Shown: piece after piece, positions 13,190-24,964 of the stretch
How positions within the stretch are numbered: the stretch's first letter is position 1
Layout: every line of letters begins with the position of its first letter
From: Sthenelais limicola
Taxonomy: Eukaryota; Annelida; Polychaeta; Phyllodocida; Sigalionidae
Assembly (NCBI GenBank): GCA_942159475.1
Contig: OW804096.1
Span: 134,779,285-134,843,284, forward strand
DNA length: 64,000 bases
Direction of reading: 5' to 3'
Made by a program: the position numbers and the translations under genes
The notes under the pieces: model-generated
The model's input: the letters and a program-made list of their open reading frames with translations, nothing else
What the model was told of the DNA's origin: nothing
Databases searched by the model: none

Positions 13190-13830
13190 ATGGGTCATAT
13201 TTTCAGAAAATGTACAATTGTCTTTCCCAATCCTCTCGAATAACCCACATTTAAGACAAAAATATGCTTCAAAATGCAGTTTAACATAAGAGAACTGATA
13301 CCTTAAATGAATGCGATACCAAATGTGATGTGTTTTAAGAAAATGAGTCACAACTCGCAAAAAATAGATTTTGAGATATCACCATATTTGAAAAGATGAG
13401 CTCAAGCGGATTACAATGATAGTAAACAGTAGGACATCTAACAAATATTTCTATATTTTAAGTTTGATATCTTTAATTTTGAAAAATAAGTTTTCAATAT
13501 CTCTGGGTGGACAATTATTAGTGAAGTAGCTGAATTTAATCTATAAATGAGCTTAGAAATATATAGATATATCTAATACACGGTCTTGAAATTTGGTACA
13601 CATATTCATACGACTTGGAGCATTAAATAACCCGAAAATGAGAACATTGGTATAAAGAGATCCTGTACATACAATACTTTAAAAAATATCAATTTTGCGA
13701 CTTATGACTCATTTTTCTGAAACACATCACAAATATATTCAGATATACCCGATATTCTTCATTGTTCAGCACAATTTAGCAGAATATTCTAAATGTGTAG
13801 AGCTGACGATCTTCGGAAAATATGACCCAT
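13190..13830. mobile_element. Family B MITE, copy 2, interrupted by a family A element
   Basis: The B halves at 13190-13323 and 13732-13830 bracket family A copy A3. The B consensus reads ACCAAATATAC at the insertion point. Here AA is present on both sides of A3, a direct view of a 2-bp target duplication. Confidence 0.85.
13324..13731. mobile_element. Family A transposon, copy A3, inside a B element
   Basis: A 408-bp copy with both TIRs (TGTGATGTG to CACATCACA), more diverged inside than A2. The flanking AA duplication shows that family A is not restricted to TA targets. Confidence 0.85.
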
Positions 13831-13834
13831 GTAC

Positions 13835-13965
13835 GGGTTGCATATTATTAGCCACGTTTTGAACCTTGATTTGCATGGGACTATGGGAGTTATACAAGCG
13901 ATGATATTGGTAAAAACATTCTTGCAATTTTCGATAAAAATCTTGCTTGATATTTGTATGTCAGA
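13835..13965. mobile_element. Family F element, deleted copy
   Basis: It matches two ends of family F (TTGATTTGCATGG.ACTATGGG and ACATTCTTGCAATTTTCGATAA) with the middle missing. Confidence 0.6.
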
Positions 13966-13973
13966 TTCGACCT

Positions 13974-14110
13974 AGAATAGAATAGAATAGAAAGTCTTTT
14001 ATTTGTCAAAAATTAGTAACAGTGAAAGTGACAAAATGGGTTGACATGCTTATGTGCTGAAATTGATCAGCACATTTCTTCCTGCTGCTACCCTAATTGG
14101 AATATGGTAT
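13974..14110 (-). mobile_element. LINE 3' end with (GAATA)n tail
   Basis: On the minus strand, AAATAAAAGACTTT is followed by a pentanucleotide repeat at 13974-13991. This is a typical 3' terminus of CR1/L2-type LINEs. Only about 130 bp is recognisable and there is no coding. Confidence 0.5.
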
Positions 14111-14159
14111 GATTTATATATATATAAAGTAGTTATCTAACGACTAGGACATGATTCAT

Positions 14160-14450
14160 ATAATAAGGTACTATAGCAAGAACAGCATAGTATCGCGTAT
14201 GAGGGGGGCTATATTCTCCGAGTATGGCCGAAAACTATGAGGCCGTAGGCCGAGTTGTTTTTCGGCCATATAGAATATAGAATATAGAATATAGAATATA
14301 GAATATAGAATATAGAATATAGAATATAGAATATAGAATATAGAATATAGAATATAGAATATAGAATATAGAATATAGAATATAGGCTATAGAATATAGG
14401 CTATAGAATATAGGCCCCCGAAGACGCGATACTGTGCTATTCTTGCTTTT
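14160..14450. mobile_element. Fold-back element with heptamer repeat core
   Basis: Inverted arms: AGCAAGAACAGCATAGTATC at 14174-14193 pairs with GATACTGTGCTATTCTTGCT at 14427-14446. Inside, AATATAG is repeated about 18 times (14272-14412), preceded by a hairpin ATGGCCGAAAAC / TTTTTCGGCCAT (14225-14271). Non-coding. Confidence 0.7.
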
Positions 14451-14519
14451 ATTCCATGATTCTTAACTTATTACAACTTTATTTGATCGATTTCATCAAA
14501 TTGTGTTGTCCGCATAGCT

Positions 14520-14780
14520 AGGGCTCTTGAGGGGTTAATCCGACAAATCGACACAGCCCTTTCTTAGATCGACAAATTTCAAAGGCAACTAGTGACAAAT
14601 GACAAAGATACTTTCTTAGCCTGACAAATCGACAAAGACCTTAATAGTCCTTAACGACAAAAATTCGGCTGTTTTATGAAAATATAGCGACAAACGACAG
14701 AAGAATTTCCTTAGGGACAAACGACAATTGCCGTTTTTTGGTAGCGACAAGAGAAATTAGATACCCCCCTCAGGAGCCCT
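14520..14780. mobile_element. 261-bp TIR element rich in CGACAAA motifs
   Basis: The TIR is AGGGCTCTTGAGGGG / CCCCTCAGGAGCCCT. The flanking direct repeat ATAGCT occurs at 14514-14519 and 14781-14786. The interior has about ten copies of (C)GACAAA in one orientation. Non-coding; superfamily unknown. Confidence 0.75.
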
Positions 14781-14786
14781 ATAGCT

Positions 14787-15608
14787 CACCGATAGTCTCG
14801 AACGGTTGTGACGTCACTGTACAATACAGGGAGTTTATATTGTCCACCTTGTGAGCGGCAAGTATATCGATTATATTGTACGCTCACGGCCAAATCATGG
14901 AATAAATTACTATATTTTACAACAAACAAATAATTAGTTTTTCGCTTAAAGAGAGGCATGTTTGTACAGGCAATATAGAGTTGGCAAAGTACTCAAATCT
15001 CAATGTACTTTTGAGATTATAATAATTTGATTGATCAGTAAACTTGTTGAATCCATCCCAGGATGCACTGTGATAGACATGCGCAGTGTAATGTAATTAT
15101 TTTAGGTCTACGTTTTCCTTGAACCCATCATAGGATCACTACCCTTATTGACAAATTAGTCTGGTTAACACGCTATGACTATAAGTGCTAAACCCTCTAG
15201 AAATCACAACATCTCATTAACACACTTTTAGCGGGTTTTGGGGCATTATTACCCGTCTTTGTTCTGAACAAATTCACAGAAAATCTGGTACTAATAATTA
15301 CAACTAGTCATTATAGGATTCTAGTAGGATAATAAAGACCACCCTGTGCATTATACCAATGGGACATAATTGGTGATAATTGGGTTGGATTGTGTTGGAC
15401 TTGCATACCAGTGCATTAGTGTGTGCATTGGTGCGTTGGTTGAGTTGTATGCTGATGCAATATCACCCTGGAGGTACTGTGATCTGTATGCGGAAACATT
15501 ATTCATAATTCGACCAATAAATGTATATTATTGGTGAAACATTGGTATATTTTAAACGCTAGTCACCTGTAAAAGCAAGTTGTTCTATATCGTCCAATAA
15601 AGTATATT
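14787..15608. other. Spacer without genes
   Basis: No supported coding. A possible stem GTGAGCG / CGCTCAC brackets an AT-rich loop at 14851-14887. Confidence 0.45.
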
Positions 15609-15910
15609 ATTTCACCTCTGGAATGAAGTGCCCATAGACTTTGTATAGACTCGCTATATGCTAGTGAGCGGGAAGAAATATGTTTCATTCCTCCCTAGGG
15701 AAGAAACAGATGACCCAGTTTATCCTTCTGCGTTTTCATTGGCTATTCTGAAAGTAGGGCAGGGTTGTCATGGCGTCGTCAACGTCACGCCCGGCGTCAA
15801 CGACGGCCGTCATAAACTCAAGCGCCACTGGAACGATGCCACTGGAACGATGCCACTCCCTTGCCGTGTTTCTCTCGCATCAAGTTACCATGTTACCATA
15901 ATTAAAAACA
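15609..15910 (+). mobile_element. Family C repeat fragment
   Basis: This matches the reverse complement of about 52960-53240 with landmarks in order: ACTTTGTATAG, GAGCGGGAAGAAATATGTTT, GGGAAGAAACAGATGA, GTCGTCAACGT. The other copy lies inside a larger TIR element, so this is probably a partial copy. The small ORFs here follow the repeat, not a gene. Confidence 0.7.
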
Positions 15911-15944
15911 ATATAATATGTTTAAAATCGTTTGGGAGAGGTCA

Positions 15945-16063
15945 AATAAATCTTGAACTAACCTTAGTGCAGTCTCTGTGATGGTTCTTCACCTCGTTTC
16001 CGACTCCAACTCGGTGAAGAACCATCAAAGAGACAGCACTGCGGTTAGTTCTACCTATTTATT
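15945..16063. repeat. Inverted repeat with roughly 50-bp arms
   Basis: Arms 15945-15992 and 16013-16063 pair well, including GTGATGGTTCTTCACC against GGTGAAGAACCATCA. A loop of about 20 nt separates them. A short fold-back transposon or a miRNA-like hairpin are both possible; nothing in the sequence decides between them. Confidence 0.7.
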
Positions 16064-16249
16064 GGAAAAACACTGGTACTTTCAAACAGCAAATAACAGT
16101 AGTCCTTTCAGATATCCGTATCTTCTCTTAGCTCGCTTGTATTTCATATTTTATATCACATATTTTATGTCGTACCATCCTATATATTTAACCATAAGCC
16201 TCAGTCATATACAGTAAAAAGGCCTTCTAAATTAATGATAACTGTCGGT

Positions 16250-16377
16250 AGAAATGGAATTTACTTTTCATATAGACATGTAGACCCTTTTGTCATATTA
16301 TTTCATATTGTATTTTAACGAACTACTGGGCAAATAAAAGATTTTCTTATCTTATCTTATCTTATCTTATCTTATTG
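16250..16377 (+). mobile_element. LINE 3' end with (CTTAT)n tail
   Basis: GGGCAAATAAAAGATTTT is followed by six TTATC-type pentamers (16340-16375). This is the same tail style as 13974, 49427 and 55603. No RT sequence remains. Confidence 0.55.
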
Positions 16378-16416
16378 TCTTTGGACATCGTTCTCCTCCT
16401 GAAAATGAAATAATCT

Positions 16417-16526
16417 TAGCCTCCTCTTTCTCTCCCCCTCCTCTCTTATCTCATCTCTCATTAGGGGGCCTCCTCTTTCTCTCCCCCTCCTCTCTTATCT
16501 CTTATCTCACCTCTCATTAGGGGACC
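16417..16526. repeat. Duplicated pyrimidine-rich block, two copies of about 53 bp
   Basis: CCTCCTCTTTCTCTCCCCCT with CATCTCTCATTAGGGG appears twice in tandem. A short polypurine/polypyrimidine tract. Confidence 0.7.
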
Positions 16527-16877
16527 CCCGCCGCCCCCAAAGCCCTCCAACAGTAGTGGACATAATTGTGACCACATGTGCATGTCTTGACATTTTTTTG
16601 AAAAAGGAATAATAGTTACTGAAGCTTTGTAGTGGAATAAATAAATTCTATTAGTTTGTAGAATAATAATCTTTTTTTATTCATATTTCTACCATATATT
16701 GCCTTATAAGGTGCTATAAGGACCTACTTTACACACAGGGGAAAGCAGGTTTTTCGTTCAGTGGTTATTACTGATGGTATATGCTATAATGTACTGCGTG
16801 TTGGTTTACTTGATGTACAGTCTTCTAGCTGATAATGATGGTCTGGGTGGTACGCTGATTGGATTGCTATCCATTAT

Positions 16878-17116
16878 ATGGGTCAGATTTTCAGAAAATG
16901 TACAATTGGCAGCTGTACACATTGAGGAAATCCTGCTAAATCTGGCTGAAAAATGATGAATACCGGGTATAACTTAGTATATTTGGTATCGTATTGATTT
17001 AAAGTATCAGATCTGTTATGTTAAACTGCATTTTGAAGCTCATTTTTCTATCAAATGTGGGTAATTTAAGAGGATTGGTGAAGGCGAATTGTACATTTTC
17101 TGAAAATCTGAGCCAT
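16878..17116. mobile_element. Family B MITE, copy 3
   Basis: Complete, both TIRs present. It belongs to the second subfamily, with the central motif TATCAGATCTGTTATGTTAA. Confidence 0.85.
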
Positions 17117-17339
17117 ATTGTCCACAATCATTTCTTTTCTTTTTATCTCAGTAGCGAAATATGTTTTACTATCTGAGTACGAAATAGACCACACACTGTT
17201 CCTAATTTGTCCTTAGTATTTTTTATTTATTGACTATTGTCATGATATTATTGATAATTATTATTAGAATAACTGTACATTGAAATGCATTAATATCGAG
17301 GAATTGGTTTATTATCGAGGAAAATGGTTATAGAAACAT

Positions 17340-17690
17340 CAGTTGCATAGCCGCCATTTTGAATCTTGATTCGCATCGAATTATGGGACTAATGGTACAG
17401 TCTAAAATCTATAGAAATCATGCCATGTTCAGCATGGGATATTTATCATTGCTCTAATGTCAATATCCATGCATGCGTTATACATGTTTCCATAACACAT
17501 GTCCCCATCTTTCCCATCATGCATTTGGTTTTCATAGATGATTTATACAAGCTATGATATTGATGAAAACATTCTTGCAATTTTCGATAAAATATTGCCA
17601 AATATTTTCATGTCAGATTTCATCAGAATCCATCCCAGCATGCACTGCAGTAGACATGCGCAGTTAGACATGCAACTCCCATATTGTGAA
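17340..17690 (+). mobile_element. Family F element, near-complete copy F1
   Basis: About 350 bp. The short TIR AGTTGCAT / ATGCAACTCCC and the internal order ATTATGGGACTAATGG, CATGTTCAGCATG, CATCATGCATTTGG, ACATTCTTGCAATTTTCGAT are shared with 58849-59199. Non-coding. Confidence 0.8.
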
Positions 17691-17831
17691 GCAGCAGCCT
17701 GACATGCGATAGTTGAGAATATAATAATTATTGTACAGTCATGACCTAACATTCCATAGCACCACATGACATGTGTACATCACTAGTGGCAAGAGTTTAA
17801 TGGCTTCCTGTGGTCTCCACAGTACAAGAAA

Positions 17832-18162
17832 TTATTACACCCCTGTGCTGTTGCTTCCTATACCTTCAGCATTGTATGTCACACTTGGTCAAGGTGGTGC
17901 ATAACATGTGAGTTATGTCACCCTTGGCCCATACAACACATAGGTCTGCCAAAAACTTAAATTACTTCTTTTATTTTTAATTATTTATATTTTTTATTTA
18001 TTAATGGGGTGTAATAAATATGGAACAAAGCTGGGGTGAAGTCTGTACACTTGTTAGTGACCTCGGGAGCGCAGAAGATCTCGGGCTAACGCCCTCTAAC
18101 TTCCCGCGCTCCCTCGGTCAATAACAAGTGTACAGACTTCCCCCTTGCTAGGTTCCATCTAT
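17832..18162 (+). mobile_element. Family E fold-back repeat, copy E2
   Basis: It begins TTATTACACCCCTGTGCTGT and ends CTTGCTAGGTTCCAT. It contains the paired arms GAAGTCTGTACACTTGTTAG and CAAGTGTACAGACTTC. Confidence 0.8.
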
Positions 18163-18469
18163 TTATCACCTATTCACCTTGGGGCGGTGTTTATAATGTC
18201 GACAGACAAAGTAGACACTTTCCAATACAAATACAAGATATACAATATAATAACCAGTTTTATTAGGTATTGTTCATACGGTACAGATTGAACAGATTGA
18301 ACAGTAAAGAATGTCTACATTAGTTACACAGTTCAGTCAGGTTCAGAAGGCAGTTGTGGTCACCTAAGTTTCAGGGAGTCATTAACACTTTAGCCTTAGT
18401 CTTAGCCTTGCGGTTAAGCTTATCGCTGGATGTGAAATCGAGGAATGTAGGTGTCTGGACCTAACTGAG
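18163..18469. other. Spacer without genes
   Basis: No supported coding or repeat except duplicated ACAGATTGA / GAACAG words near 18285-18310. Confidence 0.4.
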
Positions 18470-18627
18470 TTTTAATTCAACCTAACCAAACAGATTGCTA
18501 GAATCAATAGTAGCCATGCCAAATATTCTTGAATTTACCTAGTATTGGCCAAATTGTAGCCTAATTTAGCACAATTTACTTAATGTGTACAGCTGCCAAT
18601 TGTACACTTTCTGAAAATCGGACCCAT
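18470..18627. mobile_element. Family B fragment, one end only
   Basis: It holds the central and terminal part ending CTGAAAATCGGACCCAT. The opposite end is missing. Confidence 0.7.
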
Positions 18628-18743
18628 TTAACATTTCAAAGAAATTAAGAAAAAGACGCATCACCATAAAATGGTGCTTTTCTTGCGTTGCCATGAGTAA
18701 ATACAAAAAGGTGATTTTACTCACCAACATTCAATCAAATAAA

Positions 18744-18814
18744 CCTGTCTGAAATTTGGGTTATTTGAGAGGATTGGCGAAGGTGAATTGTACATTTTCT
18801 GAAAACTGACCCAC
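18744..18814. mobile_element. Family B fragment, terminal 70 bp
   Basis: TCTGAAATTTGGGTTATTTG runs to TTCTGAAAACTGACCCAC. It may be the displaced partner of the fragment at 18470. Confidence 0.65.
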
Positions 18815-19048
18815 ATAAACATGCATGCACTAGAATGTTGTTGCATGTTAAGACATAACTTGAATTCCCCAGGACTGAACATAACACGACAACACACACA
18901 CCGCTACCAATGGACACAATAATTGATCCTACTATAAATCATCAATAAATATGACCTTTGCTCTTAAAGTATAGTTACTATTAATCATGCACCTTTATTT
19001 CTATAGGAACACTGCACCTAGCAACCTGTGAGCATGTTATGTCCCTAC

Positions 19049-19286
19049 ATGGGTCAGATTTTCAGAAAATGTACAATTCGTTTTCACCAATCCTTTCAAA
19101 TAAACCACATTTAAGACAGAAATGAGCTTCAAAATGCAGTTTAACCTAACAGAACTAATACTTTAAATCAATGCGATACCAAATATACTCAGATATACCT
19201 GGTATTCATAACTTTTCAGCCTAGTTTAGCAGAATTGCCTTATTGTGTAGAGCTGGCAATTGTACATTTTCTGAAAATCTGACCCA
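19049..19286. mobile_element. Family B MITE, copy 4
   Basis: Complete, second subfamily (AACAGAACTAATACTTTAAA). Both TIRs are clean. Confidence 0.85.
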
Positions 19287-19312
19287 TATACTCGGTTCGG
19301 ATCCTTAACTAA

Positions 19313-19552
19313 ATGGGTCAGATTTTCAGAAAATGTACAATTGGCCTTCACCAATTCTCTCAAATAACTCACATTTCAGACAGAAATCAGCTTCAAAATG
19401 CTGTTTAACATGACAGAACTGATACTCTAAATCAATGCGATACCAAATATACTCAGATATACCCAAAATGTAAGGTATTTTTAGCAGAATTTAGCAGAAA
19501 TTACTAAATGTGTACAGCTGCCAATTGTACATTTTCTGAAAATCTGACCCAA
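19313..19552. mobile_element. Family B MITE, copy 5
   Basis: Complete. It lies only 26 bp from the previous copy. Confidence 0.85.
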
Positions 19553-19660
19553 ATACGGAACAAGGTATTTAACCTGCTGCAACGCTATTAATCACCAAAA
19601 TAGCTCTCTGGCACCCAACCCCTAGTGGACCAGCCCCAGTGGACCAGCCACTATAACATA

Positions 19661-19897
19661 AGGGTCAGATTTTCAGAAAATGTACAATTGGCAGCTCTAC
19701 ACATTTAGTAAATTCTGAAATATTAGACTGAAAAATGGCCAATACTAGATAAATTCGAGTATATTTGGCATTGCATTGATTCTAGCAATCGGTTTGGTTA
19801 GGTTAAACTGTATTTTTAACTTTATTTTCGTCTGAAATTTGGGTTGTTTGAGAAGATTGGTGAAGGTCAATTGTACATTTTCTGGCGATTTCTCCCA
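19661..19897. mobile_element. Family B MITE, copy 6
   Basis: Complete. The right TIR is mutated (TCTGGCGATTTCTCCCAT). Confidence 0.8.
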
Positions 19898-19960
19898 TAA
19901 GAAGGTTTGTGTGTGGGTGTGATCATTCACAACTAGCACCAATACACATAAATACAAGAT

Positions 19961-20201
19961 GTGGGTCAGATTTTCAGAAAATGTACAATTCACCTTCACC
20001 AATCCTCTAGAATAATCCAAATTTCAGACGAAAATAAATTTCAGAATACAGTTCAACCTAACCAAACAGATTGCTACAATCAATGCAATGCAGAATATAC
20101 ACGAATTTACCTAGCATTGACCAAATTGTAGCCTAATTTAGCAGAATTTACAAAAATTTGTAGAGCTGCCAATTGTATATTTTCTGAAAATCTCACCCCA
20201 T
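19961..20201. mobile_element. Family B MITE, copy 7
   Basis: Complete, in opposite orientation to copy 6. The right end reads TCTCACCCCA. Confidence 0.8.
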
Positions 20202-20331
20202 TACACATAAATACAAGATATAAGTAAATCAGTGATAAATATGTAAAATAAAGAAACAATAAGAGTGTGTAACCAGCCAGGGCTGACGTGGGAGGGAGGC
20301 TACACAGTGCCAGGAATGATGCCAAGGGTAT

Positions 20332-21245
20332 ATGGGTCAGATTTTCAGAAAATGTACAATTCGCCTTTTTTTTCCCTTTTTTTTGGTTGTTTGAACATTT
20401 TTATAAAAAGAGTTCACAGTCCATTTTTACAGATTTATTTTAAAACAACGGCCTCATTTATTCTCGTTGATAAACGCAAGTATATAAAAACCTACACCAG
20501 ACGCTCCGTATTGTGATATATTTTTGTTTTTGTTTTTAAAAGGTTTTATTCAATATATCCTGCCAACGAGGCTCATACAATTCTAATTAGCATTCGTATT
20601 GCGTCCATTGTCTTTTTTTACTCTTTTTTCTGCTCCAATTGGCCTTTGATAATTCTCTCAAATAAACCAGGCTCACAGCCAAATCATGGAATAAACACAG
20701 GTTAACTAACGAGTGGGTTGAAGGAGCGGGAATATTGCACAAGTTGCGTAGCAACGTGTGCAATATTCTAAGCGACTGAAAGCAACAAGTTAGTTTTTTA
20801 TACATGCTTTCATTCATGAAAATAGAAGAAAAATCGAGTCATAAATTTGAATTTTACTGGTAATCTTAGCAAAAAAGCAGATTGGTTGCTATGACAACCC
20901 CACGTAAATAACTAGTGAAATATGCACTATGCATAAACCACTCTAGATACTTTGTTTGCTTCAGAGCAATGCGTGTATAATAAAGTAACATATTCCAATA
21001 CTAGTGGTTTATGTTCTCTGTAAAGTCAATATTCTATATATTCACAAATTCTCTAAAATAACCCAAATTTCAGACGAAAATAAAGTTCAAAATACAGTTC
21101 AACCTAACCAAACAGATTGCTAGAATCAATGCAATGCAGAATATACTCGAATTTACATAGTATTGAGCAAATTGCAGCATCATTTTTCAGAATTTACTAA
21201 ATGTGTAGAGCTGCCAATTGTACATTTTCTGAAAATCTGACCCAT
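20332..21245. mobile_element. Family B MITE, copy 8, split by about 670 bp
   Basis: The left TIR is at 20332-20367 and the remainder at 21040-21245. Between them lie T-rich runs like poly(A) tails read on the minus strand (20366-20385, 20521-20540), a short stray B-like segment near 20636 and the family G fold-back. This indicates several layered insertions. Confidence 0.65.
20695..20805. mobile_element. Family G fold-back element, copy G1
   Basis: The centre is a hairpin, GAATATTGCAC to GTGCAATATTC (20730-20768). The flanks GTTAACTAACGAG and TTAGTTTTTTATACATGC also occur, in reverse orientation, at 60310-60428 in intron 12 of the EGF gene. Confidence 0.75.
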
Positions 21246-21502
21246 ACATATTCATGCCCAACAGCCAGTGGTTTAAACATTACAGGCTTAGATAATATTT
21301 TGGTACAATAATGTACTGTAATTAGTTACAAATTACCAAAAATAATTGGGATGAAATTGAAAAAGTGAAAAGTTGAAAAGTACAAATTGGAATAGGAATG
21401 AGTGAAGTGACTCAGACTGCAAGTCTATTGTAAATATATCTAACAATTGTTTCATGTTCATGGCATGCCTTGTACCACGGCCTGTACTCAACCACCATGT
21501 AT

Positions 21503-21741
21503 ATGGGTAAGATTTTCAGAAAATGCACAATTGGCAGCTGTACACATTTAGTAAATTCAGCTAAATTAGGCTGTAATTTGGTCAATACTAGGTAAACTGG
21601 AGTATATTTGGCATTCCATTGATTCTAGCAATCTATTTGGTTAGGTTGAACTGTATTTCGAACTTTATTTTCGTCTGAAATTTGGGTTATATGAGAAGAT
21701 TGGTGAAGGTGAATTGTACATTTTCTGAAAATCAGACCCAT
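21503..21741. mobile_element. Family B MITE, copy 9
   Basis: Complete, first subfamily (AATCTATTTGGTTAGGTTGA). Confidence 0.85.
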
Positions 21742-21886
21742 GTATACCTTGCCCAGTACTCCATGACGGTGTGCATGGGCGCTGCTCTTCCCTTCATGGA
21801 TGCTGCATAATATTGTTACAGTCCAGAAAGTGTGTGTCCGCTAGGGTAGAAGGTCATGCATGGCAAGTCTTTACCTATTTACTTAT

Positions 21887-22125
21887 ATGGGTCAGATTTT
21901 CAGAAAATGTACAATTGGCAGCTCTACACATTTAGGAAATTCTCCAAAATTAGGCTGAAAAATTAAGAATACTGGGTATATCTGAGTATATTTGGTATCA
22001 CATTGATTTAAAGTATCAGTTCTGTTATGTTAAACTGCATTCTGAAGCCCATTTGTGTCTTGAATGTGGGTTATTTGAGAGGATTGGTGAAGGTGAATTG
22101 TACATTTTCTGAAAATCTGACCCAT
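21887..22125. mobile_element. Family B MITE, copy 10
   Basis: Complete, second subfamily. Both 28-bp ends are near perfect. Confidence 0.85.
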
Positions 22126-22968
22126 ATACGTATGGATTCCTTTCCTCATTTAATAACTATCCGCCCGCTTGCCTGCGCTGCAATTGATATGATTCAATAT
22201 GTATTTGTTTTGGTGACTGCCCTGCCCCCCCCCCCCCCCCACACACACACACAGACACAGCTGTAGATATGGACCGCACCCGCGTTCCCAAATTCTCCGG
22301 AAAAGGGTAAAATTTTGGCTGGCAATCGCCGGCCAGATAATCCCCCAAAAAAGGGGTGCATTTTGTTGGTGAGCCCAGAGAAAAACAAAAAAAGGGTTAC
22401 TTATTTAACTAGCCTCGAGATACTCTTAAAAAGGGGTGTTTAAAACCAGCCCATGAATTAATAAAACATTGTAGGCCACCAAAATTGAGGCTCGAAATAA
22501 CGTCCTGACCTGTCAGCTTTCAATTAATGGAAATAAGGGGTAGAAAAAAGAGAACAATGCCATCAAAATCCTTGAATAGGGGGGGGGTCTAAAAATGATG
22601 GTATTTCCGGAGATAAGGGGGTGTTTTTGAGATTAGGGAATGAGCCTTGATGTCCACCTAATATACTGAGTGAGGGGGCCGGGGGCGGCCTTAAAACACC
22701 CAATAGATGATTACAGACTGTAAGTGTTGAGAACAGATTACAAAATCGCAGTAAACTGTAAATGAAATACATCAATATAATGTAGACATTCGGAAAGCTA
22801 GGAAAAAGAGCTTTAGATGCATGTAAGGTATGTTTTTCCACGATGGGTTTAACTATTCATTTGAATGCATTTCATATGATGTTATTTTAAACAAAAGTTT
22901 ATACCAATAGTTGTTTTAAACAAGGGAAATGTGGCGTTTAACGATTCCTTGTTGTTTAAGAGTCATAT
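22126..22968. other. Spacer with C-tract / (CA)n
   Basis: A run of about 16 C followed by (AC)n lies at 22224-22254. The region beyond is G-rich in short runs but holds no supported gene. Confidence 0.5.
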
Positions 22969-23207
22969 ATGGATCAGATTTTCAGAAAATGTACAATTAG
23001 CAGATCAACATATTTTGTAAATTCTGCTAAATTGGACTGAAAAATCATCAACACTAGGTATGTATGAGTGTATTTGGTATTGCCTTGATTCAAACAGTCT
23101 GTTTGGTTGTGTTTAACAGTATTTTGAACCGGATTTTTGTCTCGAATTTGGGTTATTTGAGACAACTGGTGAAGGTGAATTGTACATTTTCTGAAAATCT
23201 GACCCAC
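22969..23207. mobile_element. Family B MITE, copy 11
   Basis: Complete, diverged. Left end TGGATCAGATTTTCAGAAAA. Confidence 0.8.
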
Positions 23208-23468
23208 ATATGTGTTTTCACTATTGTGTTTTAATTCTCTATTATCATTAAATGTAAGAGAAAAAAGTACTGCCATCAGAAATTATATAATTATAACAAT
23301 AATAAAATAGCTCTTCCAGGGGGTCTACACTAAGTAACCATGGTGGTGGTCTAATATAGCACTGGGTCAGCCCTGGCTCATAATGTCACCAGGTACTATA
23401 GGGCGAGACCACCATTCTAGGTCATCGAGTACTGGTAGATACTGTTAAAAAAGAAAAAAATATAGCAT

Positions 23469-23707
23469 ATGGTTCAGATTTTCAGAAAATGTACAATTGG
23501 CAGCTGTACACATTTAGTAAATCCTGCTAAATTAGGCTGTAATTTGGTCAATACTAGATAAATTCGAGTATATTTGGCATTGCATTGATTCTAGCAATCG
23601 GTTTGGTTATGTTGAACTGTATTTTGACTTTTATTTTTGTCTGAAATTTGGGTTATTTGAGAAGATTGGTGAAAGTGAATTGTACATTTTCTGAAAATCT
23701 GACCCAA
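23469..23707. mobile_element. Family B MITE, copy 12
   Basis: Complete, first subfamily. Left end TGGTTCAGATTTTCAGAAAA. Confidence 0.8.
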
Positions 23708-24964
23708 ATATAGCATATACATTCCTGTGTGTTATTCATGGACTAGACCCCAGTCACATGCGTGTTACATACAGTTCTTGGCGTCTCACATAGGCGGCGC
23801 TGTCATCTGTCCAAGCAGCCGACATAGATCACGTGATGCGCGTCGTCAAGACAACATGACGTCACGGTACCACTCTATGTGTATAGAGGGCGCTCTCAAC
23901 GGGTCAGATCTTCAGAAAATGTACAATTTGCCTTCGACAATCCTCTCAAATAACTCATATTTAAGACAAAAATGAGTTTCAAAATGCAGTTTAACACAAC
24001 AGAACTGATACTTTAAATCAATGCGGTATCAAATATAGTCAGATAAAGGTCGACCCACACTAGAGAAGTAAGTTAAATCGGCCGATTAAAGTGCTCCCGA
24101 TGCATCGGCGCGGTTACTTTTAGGAATAAACCTGGCAATTTTTTTGCCCCACACTAGCGCCGATTGCAGGAAATGCCAGTATAATCGGGAGTTGACCCAA
24201 ACATATCCCCGAATAGTGTCCTCACCATTATAATCGGGAGTTGACTAATATAATCGGGAGTTACTCTACTCTCTCTTCCTTGCAGGTGTATGCATAAATA
24301 TGTATAGATATACATAGTGTCTGCATCACATTATGTTTTTGTGTGTATATATATGGTCAGTTCTCACGAAATGGGTACACAGGGGGTATTTTTGGCTAAA
24401 ATTTCAAATGCATGCATGCAAGTGAGCCCAATTCGTTAGAATTGCTCATATATATATGACCCATTATCACAAAATGGGATCACCCCCCTTTAAAATAGGA
24501 TGATTAAGGAATGCTTACTATATTGTTATATACTATCAAAAGTACTTCTATTGCCTAGATCTCCTCAAGTTCTATCTAGCCATATATAGTTTTGCATACT
24601 TTACAATAATATCTCTATAGATGGTCAATTCTATTGGTCAACCATCTCACATCAAATGACTTTGAAAATCAAAACCTTCCCTATATGGATTCCAAACTTT
24701 TAAGTTTTTCAAGTTCAGATTATATAGTGAGATTATATAGTGAAGGAAATAATGCAGAAGATGAGAGAAATATTCTGCTTAGCCAAGTTCACAACGTAAC
24801 GTTGTAACGTTACAAACAAGTCGGCGCGGTCGTGCATGTCCCATTCCTAGGGACTGTTCATTTTGTAGGCCTAACTACTGAAGGAGGGCACGGGGAATGG
24901 AGAGCATTTGGAAAAAAAATAAAAATGTATTCTCCCTCATGCACATGCTTATACTCTGCGCAAT

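Noticed and set aside
15658..16217. Two + strand ORFs of 107 and 79 codons
   Set aside because: They coincide with the family C repeat and an inverted repeat. No recognisable protein features.
22229..22254. C-tract as a G-quadruplex regulatory site
   Set aside because: A homopolymer plus (CA)n is more simply a microsatellite. There is no gene nearby to regulate.
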